Source of the DNA: Cellulomonas sp. SLBN-39
GTDB taxonomy: Bacteria > Actinomycetota > Actinomycetes > Actinomycetales > Cellulomonadaceae
Length of the DNA: 64,000 bases
Assembly: GCF_006715865.1 (NCBI RefSeq)
Contig: NZ_VFOA01000001.1
Location: 2,666,001 to 2,730,000, forward strand
Direction of reading: 5' to 3'
A model generated the notes under the pieces. The model did not search any database and was not told where the DNA came from. It worked only from the letters and a program-made list of their open reading frames with translations. A program made the position numbers and the translations under genes. Below, in pieces: positions 8,424-16,477 of the stretch (position 1 is its first letter; every line of letters starts with the position of its first letter).

Positions 8424-8918
8424 ATGCCCACGCCCACCAAGGGTCCCCGGCTCGGTGGCAGCCCGGCGCACGAGCGGCTCATCCTCGCGAACCTCGCGAC
8501 GCAGCTGTTCGAGCACAAGCGGATCACCACCACGGAGACCAAGGCCAAGCGCCTGCGCCCCCTCGCCGAGCGTCTCGTCACGCTCGCCAAGCGCGGCGAC
8601 CTGCACTCGCGTCGTCGCGTGATGACGGTCGTCAAGGACAAGGGCGTCGTGCACGTCCTGTTCACCGAGATCGCCCCGGCGGTCGCCGAGCGTCAGGGCG
8701 GCTACACGCGCGTCACCAAGATCGGTCCCCGCAAGGGCGACAACGCCCCCATGGCCGTGATCGAGCTCGTGCTCGAGCCGCTCTCGCCGAAGCAGGCCGT
8801 CGTCAAGGAGGCCACCAAGGCCGCCGCGAAGGCCGCTCCCGCCCCGGTCGAGGACGCGCCCGTCGAGGACGCCCCCGTCGCCGAGGACGAGGCCGGCGAG
8901 GACACCGCCAAGGCCTGA
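8424..8918 (+). CDS. rplQ: 50S ribosomal protein L17 with acidic C-terminal tail
   Basis: The first ~120 residues are a standard L17 ([19 protein letters not shown] and [19 protein letters not shown]). The last ~40 form a low-complexity tail with [13 protein letters not shown] followed by repeated VEDAP units. Total length is 164 residues. Such tails occur in other actinobacterial L17 proteins. L17 lies near the polypeptide exit tunnel. The gene closes the alpha operon and is followed by a perfect 14-bp terminator hairpin. Confidence 0.96.
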   Translation: MPTPTKGPRLGGSPAHERLILANLATQLFEHKRITTTETKAKRLRPLAERLVTLAKRGDLHSRRRVMTVVKDKGVVHVLFTEIAPAVAERQGGYTRVTKIGPRKGDNAPMAVIELVLEPLSPKQAVVKEATKAAAKAAPAPVEDAPVEDAPVAEDEAGEDTAKA

Positions 8919-8932
8919 CGACCGACGCACCA

Positions 8933-8965
8933 CGGCCCCGGTCCCCGCGAGGGGGACCGGGGCCG
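8933..8965. terminator. Bidirectional terminator after rplQ
   Basis: CGGCCCCGGTCCCC (8933-8946) and GGGGACCGGGGCCG (8952-8965) form a perfect 14-bp stem with a five-base loop, followed by TCGTCGTCC. It separates the rightward alpha operon from the leftward gene ending at 8991, so it probably serves both. Confidence 0.85.
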
Positions 8966-8990
8966 TCGTCGTCCGGGGCGTGCGCGTCCG

Positions 8991-9548
8991 TCAGGTCGAG
9001 GGGGTGCGCCGGCGGACGGCCTCCGCCCGGGCGGCCTGCGCGAGCGTCCCACCCCGGCCCGGCGTCGGGACGAGTGCCCGGTCGTCCTCGTGGGCGGCGG
9101 CCGGGTCCGTCTGGCCGGTGGCCTGGCCCGCGGGCCCGTCAGGCTGCGGGGCGACGCCGGCACCGGGGAGGAGCCTGCGGCGCGGGTCGCGGAGGCGGTC
9201 GACGGCGCCGGTCGTGACCAGGTCGGCGATGACCGGATCCAGCGTCCGGCGGGCCAGCACCACGTTCCAGCCGGGCGGACCCAGCATCACGAACGCGGTG
9301 CCGCCCGGGACGAGCGTGGCGTACACGGTCGCGCCAGGTGTCTCGACGACGGCCCGGACACCGCCCTCGCGGTCGCCGTCGACGAGCATGAGGGTCGTCG
9401 CGACGGCACGGGCCGCCATGACGACCTCCTCGGGCGAGTCGTCGTCGGCGAGCTCGACCCGGTCGCCCGGGTCGAGCACGAGGACGTGCGTGACGTCGTC
9501 GAGCGCGCGGTGCAGGCGGTCGACGACGTCACGTGCCGGGTCGTCCAT
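8991..9548 (-). CDS. Conserved protein, possible divergent Roadblock-fold partner
   Basis: 185 residues from ATG 9548. I do not recognise a named family. Residues ~10-120 alternate strand and helix like a Roadblock/LC7 domain: LDDVTHVLVLDPGDRVEL, a helix MAARAVATT, then VRAVVETPGATVYATLVPG and a final helix with VVLARRTLDPVIADLV. The last 60 residues are Pro/Gly/Ala-rich and probably disordered. It lies 26 nt downstream of a clear Roadblock gene, almost certainly in one operon, so a heteromeric partner is plausible. The fold call is by eye only. Confidence 0.6.
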   Translation of the reverse strand: MDDPARDVVDRLHRALDDVTHVLVLDPGDRVELADDDSPEEVVMAARAVATTLMLVDGDREGGVRAVVETPGATVYATLVPGGTAFVMLGPPGWNVVLARRTLDPVIADLVTTGAVDRLRDPRRRLLPGAGVAPQPDGPAGQATGQTDPAAAHEDDRALVPTPGRGGTLAQAARAEAVRRRTPST

Positions 9549-9574
9549 GGGGTCCTCGGGGCGGGGCGGGCGGA

Positions 9575-9943
9575 TCAGATCTCGAGCTCGTCCTCGAGCG
9601 TACGCAGACCGCGGCGGGCGAGCGCGAGGTTGCCCTTGGTGCGGTCCAGCACGAGGTACGAGAAGATCCCCGCCAGGTCGGGGCGCGCCGAGATCCGGAT
9701 CAGGTGGAACTGCGTCCCCAGCGTGATGAGGATGTCCTCGATCGTGTCGCCGAGGCCGAGCGCGTCGATCGCGCGGAGCTTGGCCCGGACGACCTCCGTG
9801 TTGACGGCTGCCGCGAGCTCGAGGTCGAACGGCACCGTGGACTGCTGCGCGAGCGCCATGCCGCTGGCGAAGTCGACGAGCGCGACGGCGAGGGCCCCCT
9901 CTTGCTCGAGGATCTTCTTGAGGGCGGCGTCGGGAGTGGCCAT
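9575..9943 (-). CDS. Roadblock/LC7 domain protein
   Basis: 122-residue single-domain protein beginning MATPDAALKKILEQEGALAV. The Roadblock core reads LVDFASGMAL, NTEVVRAKLRAIDALG, IEDILITLGTQFHLIRI and FSYLVLDRTKGNLALARRGL. Roadblock (MglB-like) proteins dimerise and often regulate small Ras-like GTPases in motility or polarity. No GTPase lies nearby in this window. GAAGGA precedes the ATG at 9943. It heads a two-gene leftward operon with the 185-residue protein. Its actual role is unknown. Confidence 0.85.
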   Translation of the reverse strand: MATPDAALKKILEQEGALAVALVDFASGMALAQQSTVPFDLELAAAVNTEVVRAKLRAIDALGLGDTIEDILITLGTQFHLIRISARPDLAGIFSYLVLDRTKGNLALARRGLRTLEDELEI

Positions 9944-10226
9944 GTCGGTGTCCTTCGTTCGGGCGGCCGCTCGGGGTCTCACGGCGTCGGGGCAGGAGCG
10001 CGGGCGCAGGGCGCCGCATCGAATGGTCGGGGCAGGCACCGGGGGCGGCAACCGCGGTCCGTCGGCGTTTGACGCGGCATGCGCCGAATGCCGGGACGTT
10101 CGCCCGGTCCGTCCGGAACGGATTCACCCGGTCTCCGGCCCGCGTGCCACCCGTGCGGCCCAACCGTGGCGGGGCCCCGGCACGCCGTGCCGCCGGGCGA
10201 CGGCGAGCCGGCCGCCCGGACAGGGC

Positions 10227-10242
10227 TACGGTCGCGAGGGTG
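10227..10242 (+). promoter_or_regulatory. Leaderless promoter -10 for the hydrolase gene
   Basis: TACGGT at 10227-10232 ends 7 nt before GTG 10240, placing the transcription start at or next to the start codon. The rest of the 296-nt divergent gap (9944-10239) shows nothing else I can name. Confidence 0.5.
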
Positions 10243-10974
10243 AGCACCTCGGTAGACGGCGTCCCGGTCGTGCTCGTGCACGGGTTGCGTACCTCGCGCA
10301 CCATGTGGCGGGCGCAGGTCGACGCGCTCGAGGCGTACGGGCGACGCGCCGTCGCGCTGGACCTGCCCGGGCACGGGACGCGCAGCGGCACGCGGTTCAC
10401 GTCCGCCGGTGCTGTCAATGCGGTGCGCGACGCCGTCGACGGTGCCGGCGGACGGGCGCTCGTGGTCGGGCTCTCGCTGGGCGGCTACACGGCGATCGCC
10501 CACGCGGCGCGCCACCCGGAGCAGGCCGTGGGCGTGGTGGCCGCAGGGTGCTGCACGCAGCCGTCGCGCATGCTCGTCGGCGGCTGGGCCGTGGCGGCAC
10601 AGGGCTTCGCGCGGATGCCCGACCGCGGTGCGGCCGTCAACGGGTTCCTCGTGCGGCACGTCCTGCCGCCGGCGGGCGCGCGGGACGTCGCGGCCGGCGG
10701 GTTCGCGCTCGACGTCGTGGAGGACGTCCTGCGCGAGGTCGGCCGCACGGACCCGCTGACCGACCTCGCACGCGTCGAGGCACCCGTCTGGCTCGTCAAC
10801 GGTCGGCTCGACCACTTCCGCACGCAGGAGCGGCGGTTCGTCGCGGCAGCGCCGGACGCCCGCCTGGTGGTGGTCCCTGGGGCGACGCACCTGGTGAGCC
10901 TCGTCGCGCCGGTGCGGTTCACGCGGGTCGTCCTCGAGGCGGCCGACGAGGTCGACCGCCGCGCCGGTGGCTGA
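10240..10974 (+). CDS. Alpha/beta-hydrolase fold protein
   Basis: 244 residues from GTG 10240. The oxyanion region VVLVHGLRTSRTMWRAQ and the nucleophile elbow GLSLGG (Ser in G-x-S-x-G) mark an alpha/beta hydrolase. The acid (NGRLDHFRTQE) and the catalytic His (PGATHLVSL) follow in the right order, so the Ser-Asp-His triad looks complete. No signal peptide is seen, so it is probably cytosolic. The substrate cannot be inferred. The start is chosen because a TACGGT -10 lies 7 nt upstream; the frame is open further but lacks family similarity there. Confidence 0.85.
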   Translation: MSTSVDGVPVVLVHGLRTSRTMWRAQVDALEAYGRRAVALDLPGHGTRSGTRFTSAGAVNAVRDAVDGAGGRALVVGLSLGGYTAIAHAARHPEQAVGVVAAGCCTQPSRMLVGGWAVAAQGFARMPDRGAAVNGFLVRHVLPPAGARDVAAGGFALDVVEDVLREVGRTDPLTDLARVEAPVWLVNGRLDHFRTQERRFVAAAPDARLVVVPGATHLVSLVAPVRFTRVVLEAADEVDRRAGG

Positions 10975-10984
10975 GCCGGTCCGG

Positions 10985-11749
10985 TCAGGCCGACAGGTCC
11001 CACGCGCGGACGCCGCCGACGATGCCGGCCTGGTTCGGCACGACCACGACGTCGTCGCCGAGCCGCGCGAGCGTCGCGGGGGTGATGCGCCGGCTGTTCC
11101 CGCCGCCGAGGTAGAGCCGGTCCCAGTGGAAGACGGGCCGGAACCCGTCGACGACGCGGCGGACCCGTCGCGACCAGAGCCCGTCGCCGAGCCGTGCGCG
11201 CTCGTGCTCCCCGACGTACGCGTCGTACGTCGTGCCCCACCGCACGGGGGCGTGCGACAGCTCCAGGTGCGGTGCCAGGCGCCCGCCGTCGAAGACGGCC
11301 GACCCCAGGCCCGTGCCGAGCGTGAGGACGAGCTCGAGCCCGGTGCCCGACACGACGCCCGCCCCGTGCACCTCGGCGTCGTTGAGCACGAGGGTCGGGA
11401 CGCCGAGCCGCTCCTCGAGCATCGCCCGGACGTCGCAGCCCGCCCACGCCGCGGCGAGCGCGGGGACGACGGCCGACCGGGGGCCCGACCGTGTGACGTA
11501 GTGGGGCGTCGCGACGACCACCCCGTGCCGGATCATGCCCGGGACGCCGACCGTGGCCCGTGCGGCGGACGGCAGGCCGGCGGCGATCGTCGCGACGGTC
11601 TCGACGAGCCGCTCGGGGGGCAGCGGGTAGGGGGTCGGGACGCGCACGGGCGGGACGTGCAGGGTGCCCGACGCGTCCAGCACGGACGCCTTGATGCCGC
11701 TGCCGCCGCAGTCGACGGCGAGCGTGAAGGGGTCGTGGTCGCGCGGCAC
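10985..11749 (-). CDS. ppgK: ROK-family kinase, polyphosphate glucokinase-like
   Basis: 254 residues from GTG 11749. The ASKHA phosphate-1 motif LAVDCGGSGIKASVLD is near residue 10, the Asp-containing LNDAEVHGAG lies mid-protein, and the phosphate-2 loop is LTLGTGLGSAVFDGG. Short ROK enzymes of this layout in actinobacteria (PpgK) phosphorylate glucose with polyphosphate or ATP. The usual ROK zinc-cysteine cluster is absent, as expected for PpgK. It converges on the hydrolase gene with a 10-nt gap. TAGCGT on the minus strand (11756-11761) ends 6 nt before the GTG, suggesting a leaderless transcript. Confidence 0.8.
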   Translation of the reverse strand: MPRDHDPFTLAVDCGGSGIKASVLDASGTLHVPPVRVPTPYPLPPERLVETVATIAAGLPSAARATVGVPGMIRHGVVVATPHYVTRSGPRSAVVPALAAAWAGCDVRAMLEERLGVPTLVLNDAEVHGAGVVSGTGLELVLTLGTGLGSAVFDGGRLAPHLELSHAPVRWGTTYDAYVGEHERARLGDGLWSRRVRRVVDGFRPVFHWDRLYLGGGNSRRITPATLARLGDDVVVVPNQAGIVGGVRAWDLSA

Positions 11750-11761
11750 CCGACCACGCTA
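11747..11761 (-). promoter_or_regulatory. Leaderless promoter -10 for ppgK
   Basis: On the minus strand TAGCGT (plus-strand ACGCTA, 11756-11761) lies 6 nt before GTG 11749. Confidence 0.5.
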
Positions 11762-11805
11762 GCGCGCGACCGGCGCCCGGGTGCGGGACGGCCCGGCGCG
11801 GGCGC

Positions 11806-11821
11806 TACCGTGTGCCGCGTG
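11806..11821 (+). promoter_or_regulatory. Leaderless promoter -10 for truA
   Basis: TACCGT at 11806-11811 ends 7 nt before GTG 11819 and supports that codon as the truA start. Confidence 0.5.
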
Positions 11822-12832
11822 GACGCGGTGGACGACGACGGCACGGGCCGCGCGGGCAGCACGGACGGGGACGGCACGGGGGCGACCGACGGTGCGGCCG
11901 GGCAGGACGCGACGGTGCGGCTGCGTCTCGACCTCGCGTACGACGGGACGGACTTCGCCGGGTGGGCCCGCCAGCCGACGCTCCGCACCGTCCAGGGGGT
12001 GCTGGAGGACGCGCTCGCCCTGGTGCTGCGCAGCGGGCCGCGCGGCGAGGCGCCGCCGCGGCTGACGGTCGCCGGCCGGACGGACTCCGGCGTGCACGCG
12101 CGCGGGCAGGTGGCGCACGTCGACGTCGTGCCCGCGGCGCTGGAGGCCGTGCGGGGCCGCAGCGACAGACCGGTGCTCGACGTGCTCCGCACACGCCTGA
12201 CGGGCGTCCTCGACGACGACGTGGTGGTCCGGGACGTGACGCCCGCACCCGCGGGCTTCGACGCGCGCTTCTCGGCGTTGCGGCGCCGGTACGCCTACCG
12301 GGTGGGGGACGACCCGTCGCTGCGCGACCCGCTGCGGCGGGCGCACGTGCTCCAGCACCGGCAGCCCCTCGACGTGCCGGCGATGGACGCGGCCGCGTCC
12401 GCCCTGGTCGGACGGCACGACTTCGCGGCGTACTGCAAGCCGCGCCCGGACGCGACGACGATCCGCACGCTGGAGGCCTTCGGCTGGTCGCGGGTGGCCG
12501 ACGGGCCCGACGCGGGGCTCGTCGTCGCCCACGTGCAGGCCGACGCGTTCTGCCACTCGATGGTGCGCGCGCTCGTGGGCGCGAGCCTCGCGGTCGGGGA
12601 GGGGCGCCGGCCGGTGGGGTGGCCGTACGAGCTGCTGCGCTCGCGCCGGCGCGAGGGCGGCGCCACCGTCGTCGCCGCGCACGGCCTGACGCTCGAGGAG
12701 GTGACGTACCCGCCCGACGCCGAGCTGGCGGTGCGTGCCGACCGGACGCGGGCGCGGCGGCAGGCCCACGAGGCCCAGGGCGCCGATCCCGGGCCCGCGG
12801 CGTCGGACGGGCCCGGGGACTGCTGCGGCTGA
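11819..12832 (+). CDS. truA: tRNA pseudouridine(38-40) synthase TruA
   Basis: 337 residues from GTG 11819. Residues 1-30 are a Gly/Asp/Thr-rich extension. The enzyme proper starts VRLRLDLAYDGTDFAGWARQ. The catalytic Asp89 lies in AGRTDSGVHARGQVAHVD, and the RRYAYR and FCHSMVRALVG motifs follow. TruA modifies U38-U40 in tRNA anticodon arms. It often lies directly after rplQ; here four genes intervene. GTG 11915 is an alternative start that would remove the extension, but the TACCGT promoter favours 11819. The C-terminus is poorly conserved. Confidence 0.93.
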   Translation: MDAVDDDGTGRAGSTDGDGTGATDGAAGQDATVRLRLDLAYDGTDFAGWARQPTLRTVQGVLEDALALVLRSGPRGEAPPRLTVAGRTDSGVHARGQVAHVDVVPAALEAVRGRSDRPVLDVLRTRLTGVLDDDVVVRDVTPAPAGFDARFSALRRRYAYRVGDDPSLRDPLRRAHVLQHRQPLDVPAMDAAASALVGRHDFAAYCKPRPDATTIRTLEAFGWSRVADGPDAGLVVAHVQADAFCHSMVRALVGASLAVGEGRRPVGWPYELLRSRRREGGATVVAAHGLTLEEVTYPPDAELAVRADRTRARRQAHEAQGADPGPAASDGPGDCCG

Positions 12833-12839
12833 GGTCCGC

Positions 12840-13277
12840 TCAGAGGTCCTCGTCGTCGTCGGTGTCGACGTACTCCTCCTCGACGAGGTGCACGGCGGCC
12901 TCCTCGGCCGACGCGGCCCCGCCCGCGACGCCCGCGTCGACGGCGAACTCGTCGGTGCCGCCCGCCTCGACGGCGTCGGGGTCGGCGACCAGGCGACCGG
13001 CGCGCAGCTCCTCACGGTCGCCCGTGGGACGCGGTGCGCGCTCCCAGACCTCGGGCTCCTCCTGGAGCACGCGCTGGTCGAGGCTCTCGCCGTGCGCCTC
13101 CTCCCACGGGGTCTCGCCCCACGTGGAGGTGCGTGCCCGCTCGGGCGGCGACCACCCCTCGTCGAGGAGGTCGTCCACGCCGCGCTCGACGAGCGTGTCC
13201 TCCTTGGGCAGCTGGTCGGTGTCGCCCTCGGCGCCCAGCGCGGGGTCGGTGCTCGTGGCGGGGGTGTCCTCGGTCAT
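12840..13277 (-). CDS. DUF5709-type acidic protein
   Basis: 145 residues from ATG 13277. The conserved core VDDLLDEGWSPPERARTSTW, GETPWEEAHGESLDQRVLQEEP and PEVW fits the actinobacterial DUF5709 family, of unknown function. The protein is strongly acidic, lacks membrane segments and ends in a run of Asp/Glu (EEEYVDTDDDEDL). It converges on truA with a 7-nt gap. No catalytic motif is visible, so it may be a small soluble or envelope-associated protein. Confidence 0.8.
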   Translation of the reverse strand: MTEDTPATSTDPALGAEGDTDQLPKEDTLVERGVDDLLDEGWSPPERARTSTWGETPWEEAHGESLDQRVLQEEPEVWERAPRPTGDREELRAGRLVADPDAVEAGGTDEFAVDAGVAGGAASAEEAAVHLVEEEYVDTDDDEDL

Positions 13278-13384
13278 GACCCGAGCCAAGCACCGCGCAC
13301 GGCGGGGCGCCACACCAGCGCCACGGGCGGCTGGGCGGGTCAATGCGCTTCCCGTCGGCGGGGCGCGGCACGGACACTGGGGGC

Positions 13385-15067
13385 ATGGGTCATCTCGACG
13401 TCGCCGGGGTCGGGTACGTCCTGCCCGACGGGCGGCCGCTGCTGCACGACGTGTCGTTCCGGGTCGCGGACGGGGCGCGGGTCGCGCTGGTCGGGCCGAA
13501 CGGCGTCGGCAAGTCCACGCTCCTGCGGATCGTCGCCGGCGAGCTCGCGCCGCACGCGGGCTCCGTGACCGGCAGCGGGGGGCTGGGCGTCATGCGCCAG
13601 GACGTCGGGCGGGTGCGCGACGACCGGTCGGTCCGCGACCTGCTCGCCTCGCTCGCGCCAGCCTCGCTCCGGGCGGCGGCGGCCGAGCTGACGGCGGCCG
13701 AGCTGCTGATGATGGAGGTCGACGACGAGCCGGCGCAGATGCGGTACGCGCAGGCGCTCGCGGACTGGGCGGACGTCGGGGGCTACGAGGCCGAGGTCAC
13801 GTGGGACCGGGTGACGGACGCGGTGCTGTCGGTGCCGTTCGAGCGGGCGCAGCACCGTGAGGTCCGCACGCTGTCGGGGGGCGAGCAGAAGCGCCTGGTG
13901 CTGGAGGCGCTGCTGCGGGGGCCCGACCAGGTGCTGCTGCTCGACGAGCCCGACAACGCCCTCGACGTGCCGACCAAGCGCTGGTTGGAGGACCGGCTCG
14001 TGGAGTCGGGCCGCAGCGTGCTGCTGGTCAGCCACGACCGGGAGACGCTCTCGCGGGTGGCCACGCACGTGGCGACGCTCGAGCCCACCGAGGTCGGCGC
14101 CCAGGTCTGGGTGCACGGGGGAGGGTTCGCCGGGTACGGGCAGGCGCGCGAGGACCGTCGGTCGCGGCTCGCCGAGCTCCTGCGCCGGTGGGAGGAGGAG
14201 CACACGCAGCTGCGCGAGCTGGTGCTGACGCTGCGGCAGAAGGCCGCGTTCAACGACGGCCTGGCCTCGCGGTACCAGGCGGCGCAGACCCGGCTGCGCC
14301 GCTTCGAGGAGGCGGGGCCGCCGACGGTCGTGGCGCCCGAGCAGCGGGTGACGGTCCGGCTGCGCGGGGGGCGGACGGCGAAGCGGGCCGTGGTGGCCCG
14401 GGGGCTGGGCCTGACGGGCCTGCTCGAGCCGTTCGACCTCGAGGTCTGGTACGGCGAGCGGGTGGCCGTGCTGGGGTCCAACGGCTCGGGCAAGTCGCAC
14501 CTGCTGCGGCTGCTCGCCGCGGGCGGCTCCGACCCCGGCCCCGACCAGGAGCCGGCCGGCGACCTCGTGCCCGACGCCGTGGCGCACACGGGCTCGGTGG
14601 TGCTCGGCTCGCGGGTCCGTCCGGGCTGGTTCGCGCAGAACCACCCGCGCCCCGACCTGGTGGGGCGCACGCTGCTCGACGTCCTGCACCGGGGCGACGG
14701 CCGCCGCGCCGGCCTGGCCCGGGACGCGGCGAGCCGTGCCCTGGACCGCTACGAGCTGGTGGCCGCCGCCGAGCAGCGCTACGAGACGCTCTCCGGCGGT
14801 CAGCAGGCCCGGCTGCAGATCCTCCTGCTCGAGCTCGGCGGTGCCACGCTCCTGCTGCTCGACGAGCCCACGGACAATCTCGACCTGCACTCGGCGGAGG
14901 CCCTGGAGGCGGGGCTCGCGGCGTTCGAGGGCACGGTGCTCGCGGTCACGCACGACCGGTGGTTCACGCGCACGTTCGACCGGTTCCTCGTCGTGGGCTC
15001 GGACGGGACGGTCGTCGAGACGCCCGAGCCGGTGTGGGACGTGGCACGCGTCGACCGCGCCCGCTGA
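13385..15067 (+). CDS. ABC-F family ATP-binding protein
   Basis: 560 residues with two ABC modules and no membrane segments. Module 1 has Walker [10 protein letters not shown] (37-45), signature LSGGEQKR and [11 protein letters not shown]. Module 2 has Walker [10 protein letters not shown] (364-372), signature LSGGQQAR and [12 protein letters not shown] charged linker with [20 protein letters not shown] lies between. ABC-F proteins act on the ribosome as translation factors (EttA, Uup) or antibiotic protection factors (Vga, TlrC). The second Walker A ends in His instead of Thr/Ser, leaving the catalytic Lys intact. Which subgroup it joins cannot be told by eye. The ATG lies 6 nt after a GACACT hexamer. 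Confidence 0.88.
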   Translation: MGHLDVAGVGYVLPDGRPLLHDVSFRVADGARVALVGPNGVGKSTLLRIVAGELAPHAGSVTGSGGLGVMRQDVGRVRDDRSVRDLLASLAPASLRAAAAELTAAELLMMEVDDEPAQMRYAQALADWADVGGYEAEVTWDRVTDAVLSVPFERAQHREVRTLSGGEQKRLVLEALLRGPDQVLLLDEPDNALDVPTKRWLEDRLVESGRSVLLVSHDRETLSRVATHVATLEPTEVGAQVWVHGGGFAGYGQAREDRRSRLAELLRRWEEEHTQLRELVLTLRQKAAFNDGLASRYQAAQTRLRRFEEAGPPTVVAPEQRVTVRLRGGRTAKRAVVARGLGLTGLLEPFDLEVWYGERVAVLGSNGSGKSHLLRLLAAGGSDPGPDQEPAGDLVPDAVAHTGSVVLGSRVRPGWFAQNHPRPDLVGRTLLDVLHRGDGRRAGLARDAASRALDRYELVAAAEQRYETLSGGQQARLQILLLELGGATLLLLDEPTDNLDLHSAEALEAGLAAFEGTVLAVTHDRWFTRTFDRFLVVGSDGTVVETPEPVWDVARVDRAR

Positions 15068-15142
15068 CCGCCGGCTGACCGCCCGTCGACCGGCGCCGAC
15101 CGGTGCGCCGGCGGCGTCGGCCACGTCACCCGGGACCGGGTT

Positions 15143-15170
15143 TTGCCGACGCTGCACGGTGCCGTACTCT
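15143..15170 (+). promoter_or_regulatory. Promoter of rplM-rpsI
   Basis: TTGCCG (15143-15148) and TACTCT (15165-15170) are spaced by 16 nt in the 277-nt gap before rplM. They imply a leader of about 165-170 nt. The leader contains a small GGTGG/CCACC hairpin near 15205-15220, but I recognise no named ribosomal leader. Confidence 0.55.
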
Positions 15171-15344
15171 GTTGTGTCGTTGTGCGTCCCCTGTCGCGCA
15201 CCGGTGGCTTCTCACCACCGTGTGCCGATGGCCGTCCTGGTGCGATCCCACTCGCTGGGGCGGGATGCTCCGACAGCCATCCTCGGCCGCCCCGCTCGTG
15301 CGGGACCGGCCTTGACACGCAACACGAGACAGAGGCCCACACCC

Positions 15345-15788
15345 GTGCGCACGTACACCCCGAAGCCCGGCGACGTCGAGCGGACCTGGTACGTCATCGA
15401 CGCGAGCGATGTCGTCCTCGGCCGCCTGGCCACCCATGTGGCCACGCTGCTGCGCGGCAAGCACAAGCCCACCTTCGCGCCCCACGTCGACGGCGGTGAC
15501 TTCGTCATCGTCATCAACGCCGCGAAGATCGCCCTCACCGGCAACAAGCGTGAGACCAAGCTCGCCTACCGTCACTCGGGCTACCCGGGCGGACTCCGGG
15601 CGACCCCGTACTCGGAGCTGCTCGAGAAGCACCCCGAGCGCGCCATCGAGAAGGCCGTCCGAGGGATGCTCCCCCGGACGACCCTCGGCCGCCAGCAGCT
15701 GAGCAAGCTGAAGGTGTACGCCGGCTCCGAGCACCCGCACGCAGCCCAGCAGCCGAAGCCGTTCGAGCTGACCCAGGTGGCGCAGTAA
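15345..15788 (+). CDS. rplM: 50S ribosomal protein L13
   Basis: 147 residues from GTG 15345 ([20 protein letters not shown]). The L13 core includes [20 protein letters not shown] and the signature [20 protein letters not shown], then [21 protein letters not shown]13 is an early 50S assembly protein. It forms the conserved rplM-rpsI operon with the S9 gene 46 nt downstream. Length is exactly typical. Confidence 0.97.
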   Translation: MRTYTPKPGDVERTWYVIDASDVVLGRLATHVATLLRGKHKPTFAPHVDGGDFVIVINAAKIALTGNKRETKLAYRHSGYPGGLRATPYSELLEKHPERAIEKAVRGMLPRTTLGRQQLSKLKVYAGSEHPHAAQQPKPFELTQVAQ

Positions 15789-15834
15789 GCCTCGGGCTGC
15801 TGCGGCAGTGACGAACACAGAACGCGAGGATCCC

Positions 15835-16320
15835 GTGGCCGAGACCACCGTCGAGAACGAGTTCGAGGGCGAGACGCCCAGCACCTACACGAGCGAGTCG
15901 TCCGCGCCGACCGGCCGTGGCCAGAGCCTCACGGCTCCGGGCCAGGCGCTGGGTCGCCGCAAGGAGGCCGTCGCCCGCGTCCGTCTGGTCCCTGGCACCG
16001 GCCAGTGGACCATCAACGGTCGCACGCTCGAGGACTACTTCCCCAACAAGGTCCACCAGCAGCTGGTCAACGACCCGCTGAAGCTCGTGGACGTCGAGGG
16101 CCGGTTCGACGTCGTCGCCCGCATCAACGGCGGCGGCGTGTCGGGCCAGGCCGGCGCGCTGCGCCTGGGCATCGCACGTGCGCTGAACGCCATCGACGCC
16201 GAGAACAACCGCCCGGCGCTGAAGAAGGCCGGCTTCCTCACGCGTGACGCCCGCGTGGTGGAGCGCAAGAAGGCCGGTCTGAAGAAGGCCCGCAAGGCGC
16301 CGCAGTACTCGAAGCGCTGA
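15835..16320 (+). CDS. rpsI: 30S ribosomal protein S9
   Basis: 161 residues from GTG 15835, chosen over GTG 15808 because GCGAGGA lies 5 nt upstream. A ~45-residue acidic/Ser/Thr-rich N-terminal extension, usual in actinobacteria, precedes the core [19 protein letters not shown]. The C-terminus [11 protein letters not shown] reaches the P-site tRNA. The other S9 signature [19 protein letters not shown] is present. A terminator hairpin follows. Confidence 0.97.
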   Translation: MAETTVENEFEGETPSTYTSESSAPTGRGQSLTAPGQALGRRKEAVARVRLVPGTGQWTINGRTLEDYFPNKVHQQLVNDPLKLVDVEGRFDVVARINGGGVSGQAGALRLGIARALNAIDAENNRPALKKAGFLTRDARVVERKKAGLKKARKAPQYSKR

Positions 16321-16337
16321 CGCAGCGTTCCCGCTCG

Positions 16338-16372
16338 ACGGCCCCGGCGGTTCACCAGAACCCCGGGGCCGT
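16338..16372 (+). terminator. Terminator after rpsI
   Basis: ACGGCCCCGG (16338-16347) pairs with CCGGGGCCGT (16363-16372). An inner GGTTC/GAACC stem with an ACCA loop extends the hairpin past a single bulged C. It begins 18 nt after the rpsI stop. Confidence 0.8.
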
Positions 16373-16477
16373 CGGCGTGCTCGGGGTCGGCGCGCCGCGC
16401 CGGCGGTGGGGGAGCAGGCAGGTGCCAGGACGGCGGGCGTACCGTGAGGGCGGCCGCCGGGACGAGGGAGTCGTGTG

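Noticed and set aside
15149..15344. A named ribosomal-protein leader (L13 type) before rplM.
   Set aside because: A leader of ~165-170 nt exists, but only a weak GGTGG/CCACC stem is visible and no conserved core could be recognised.
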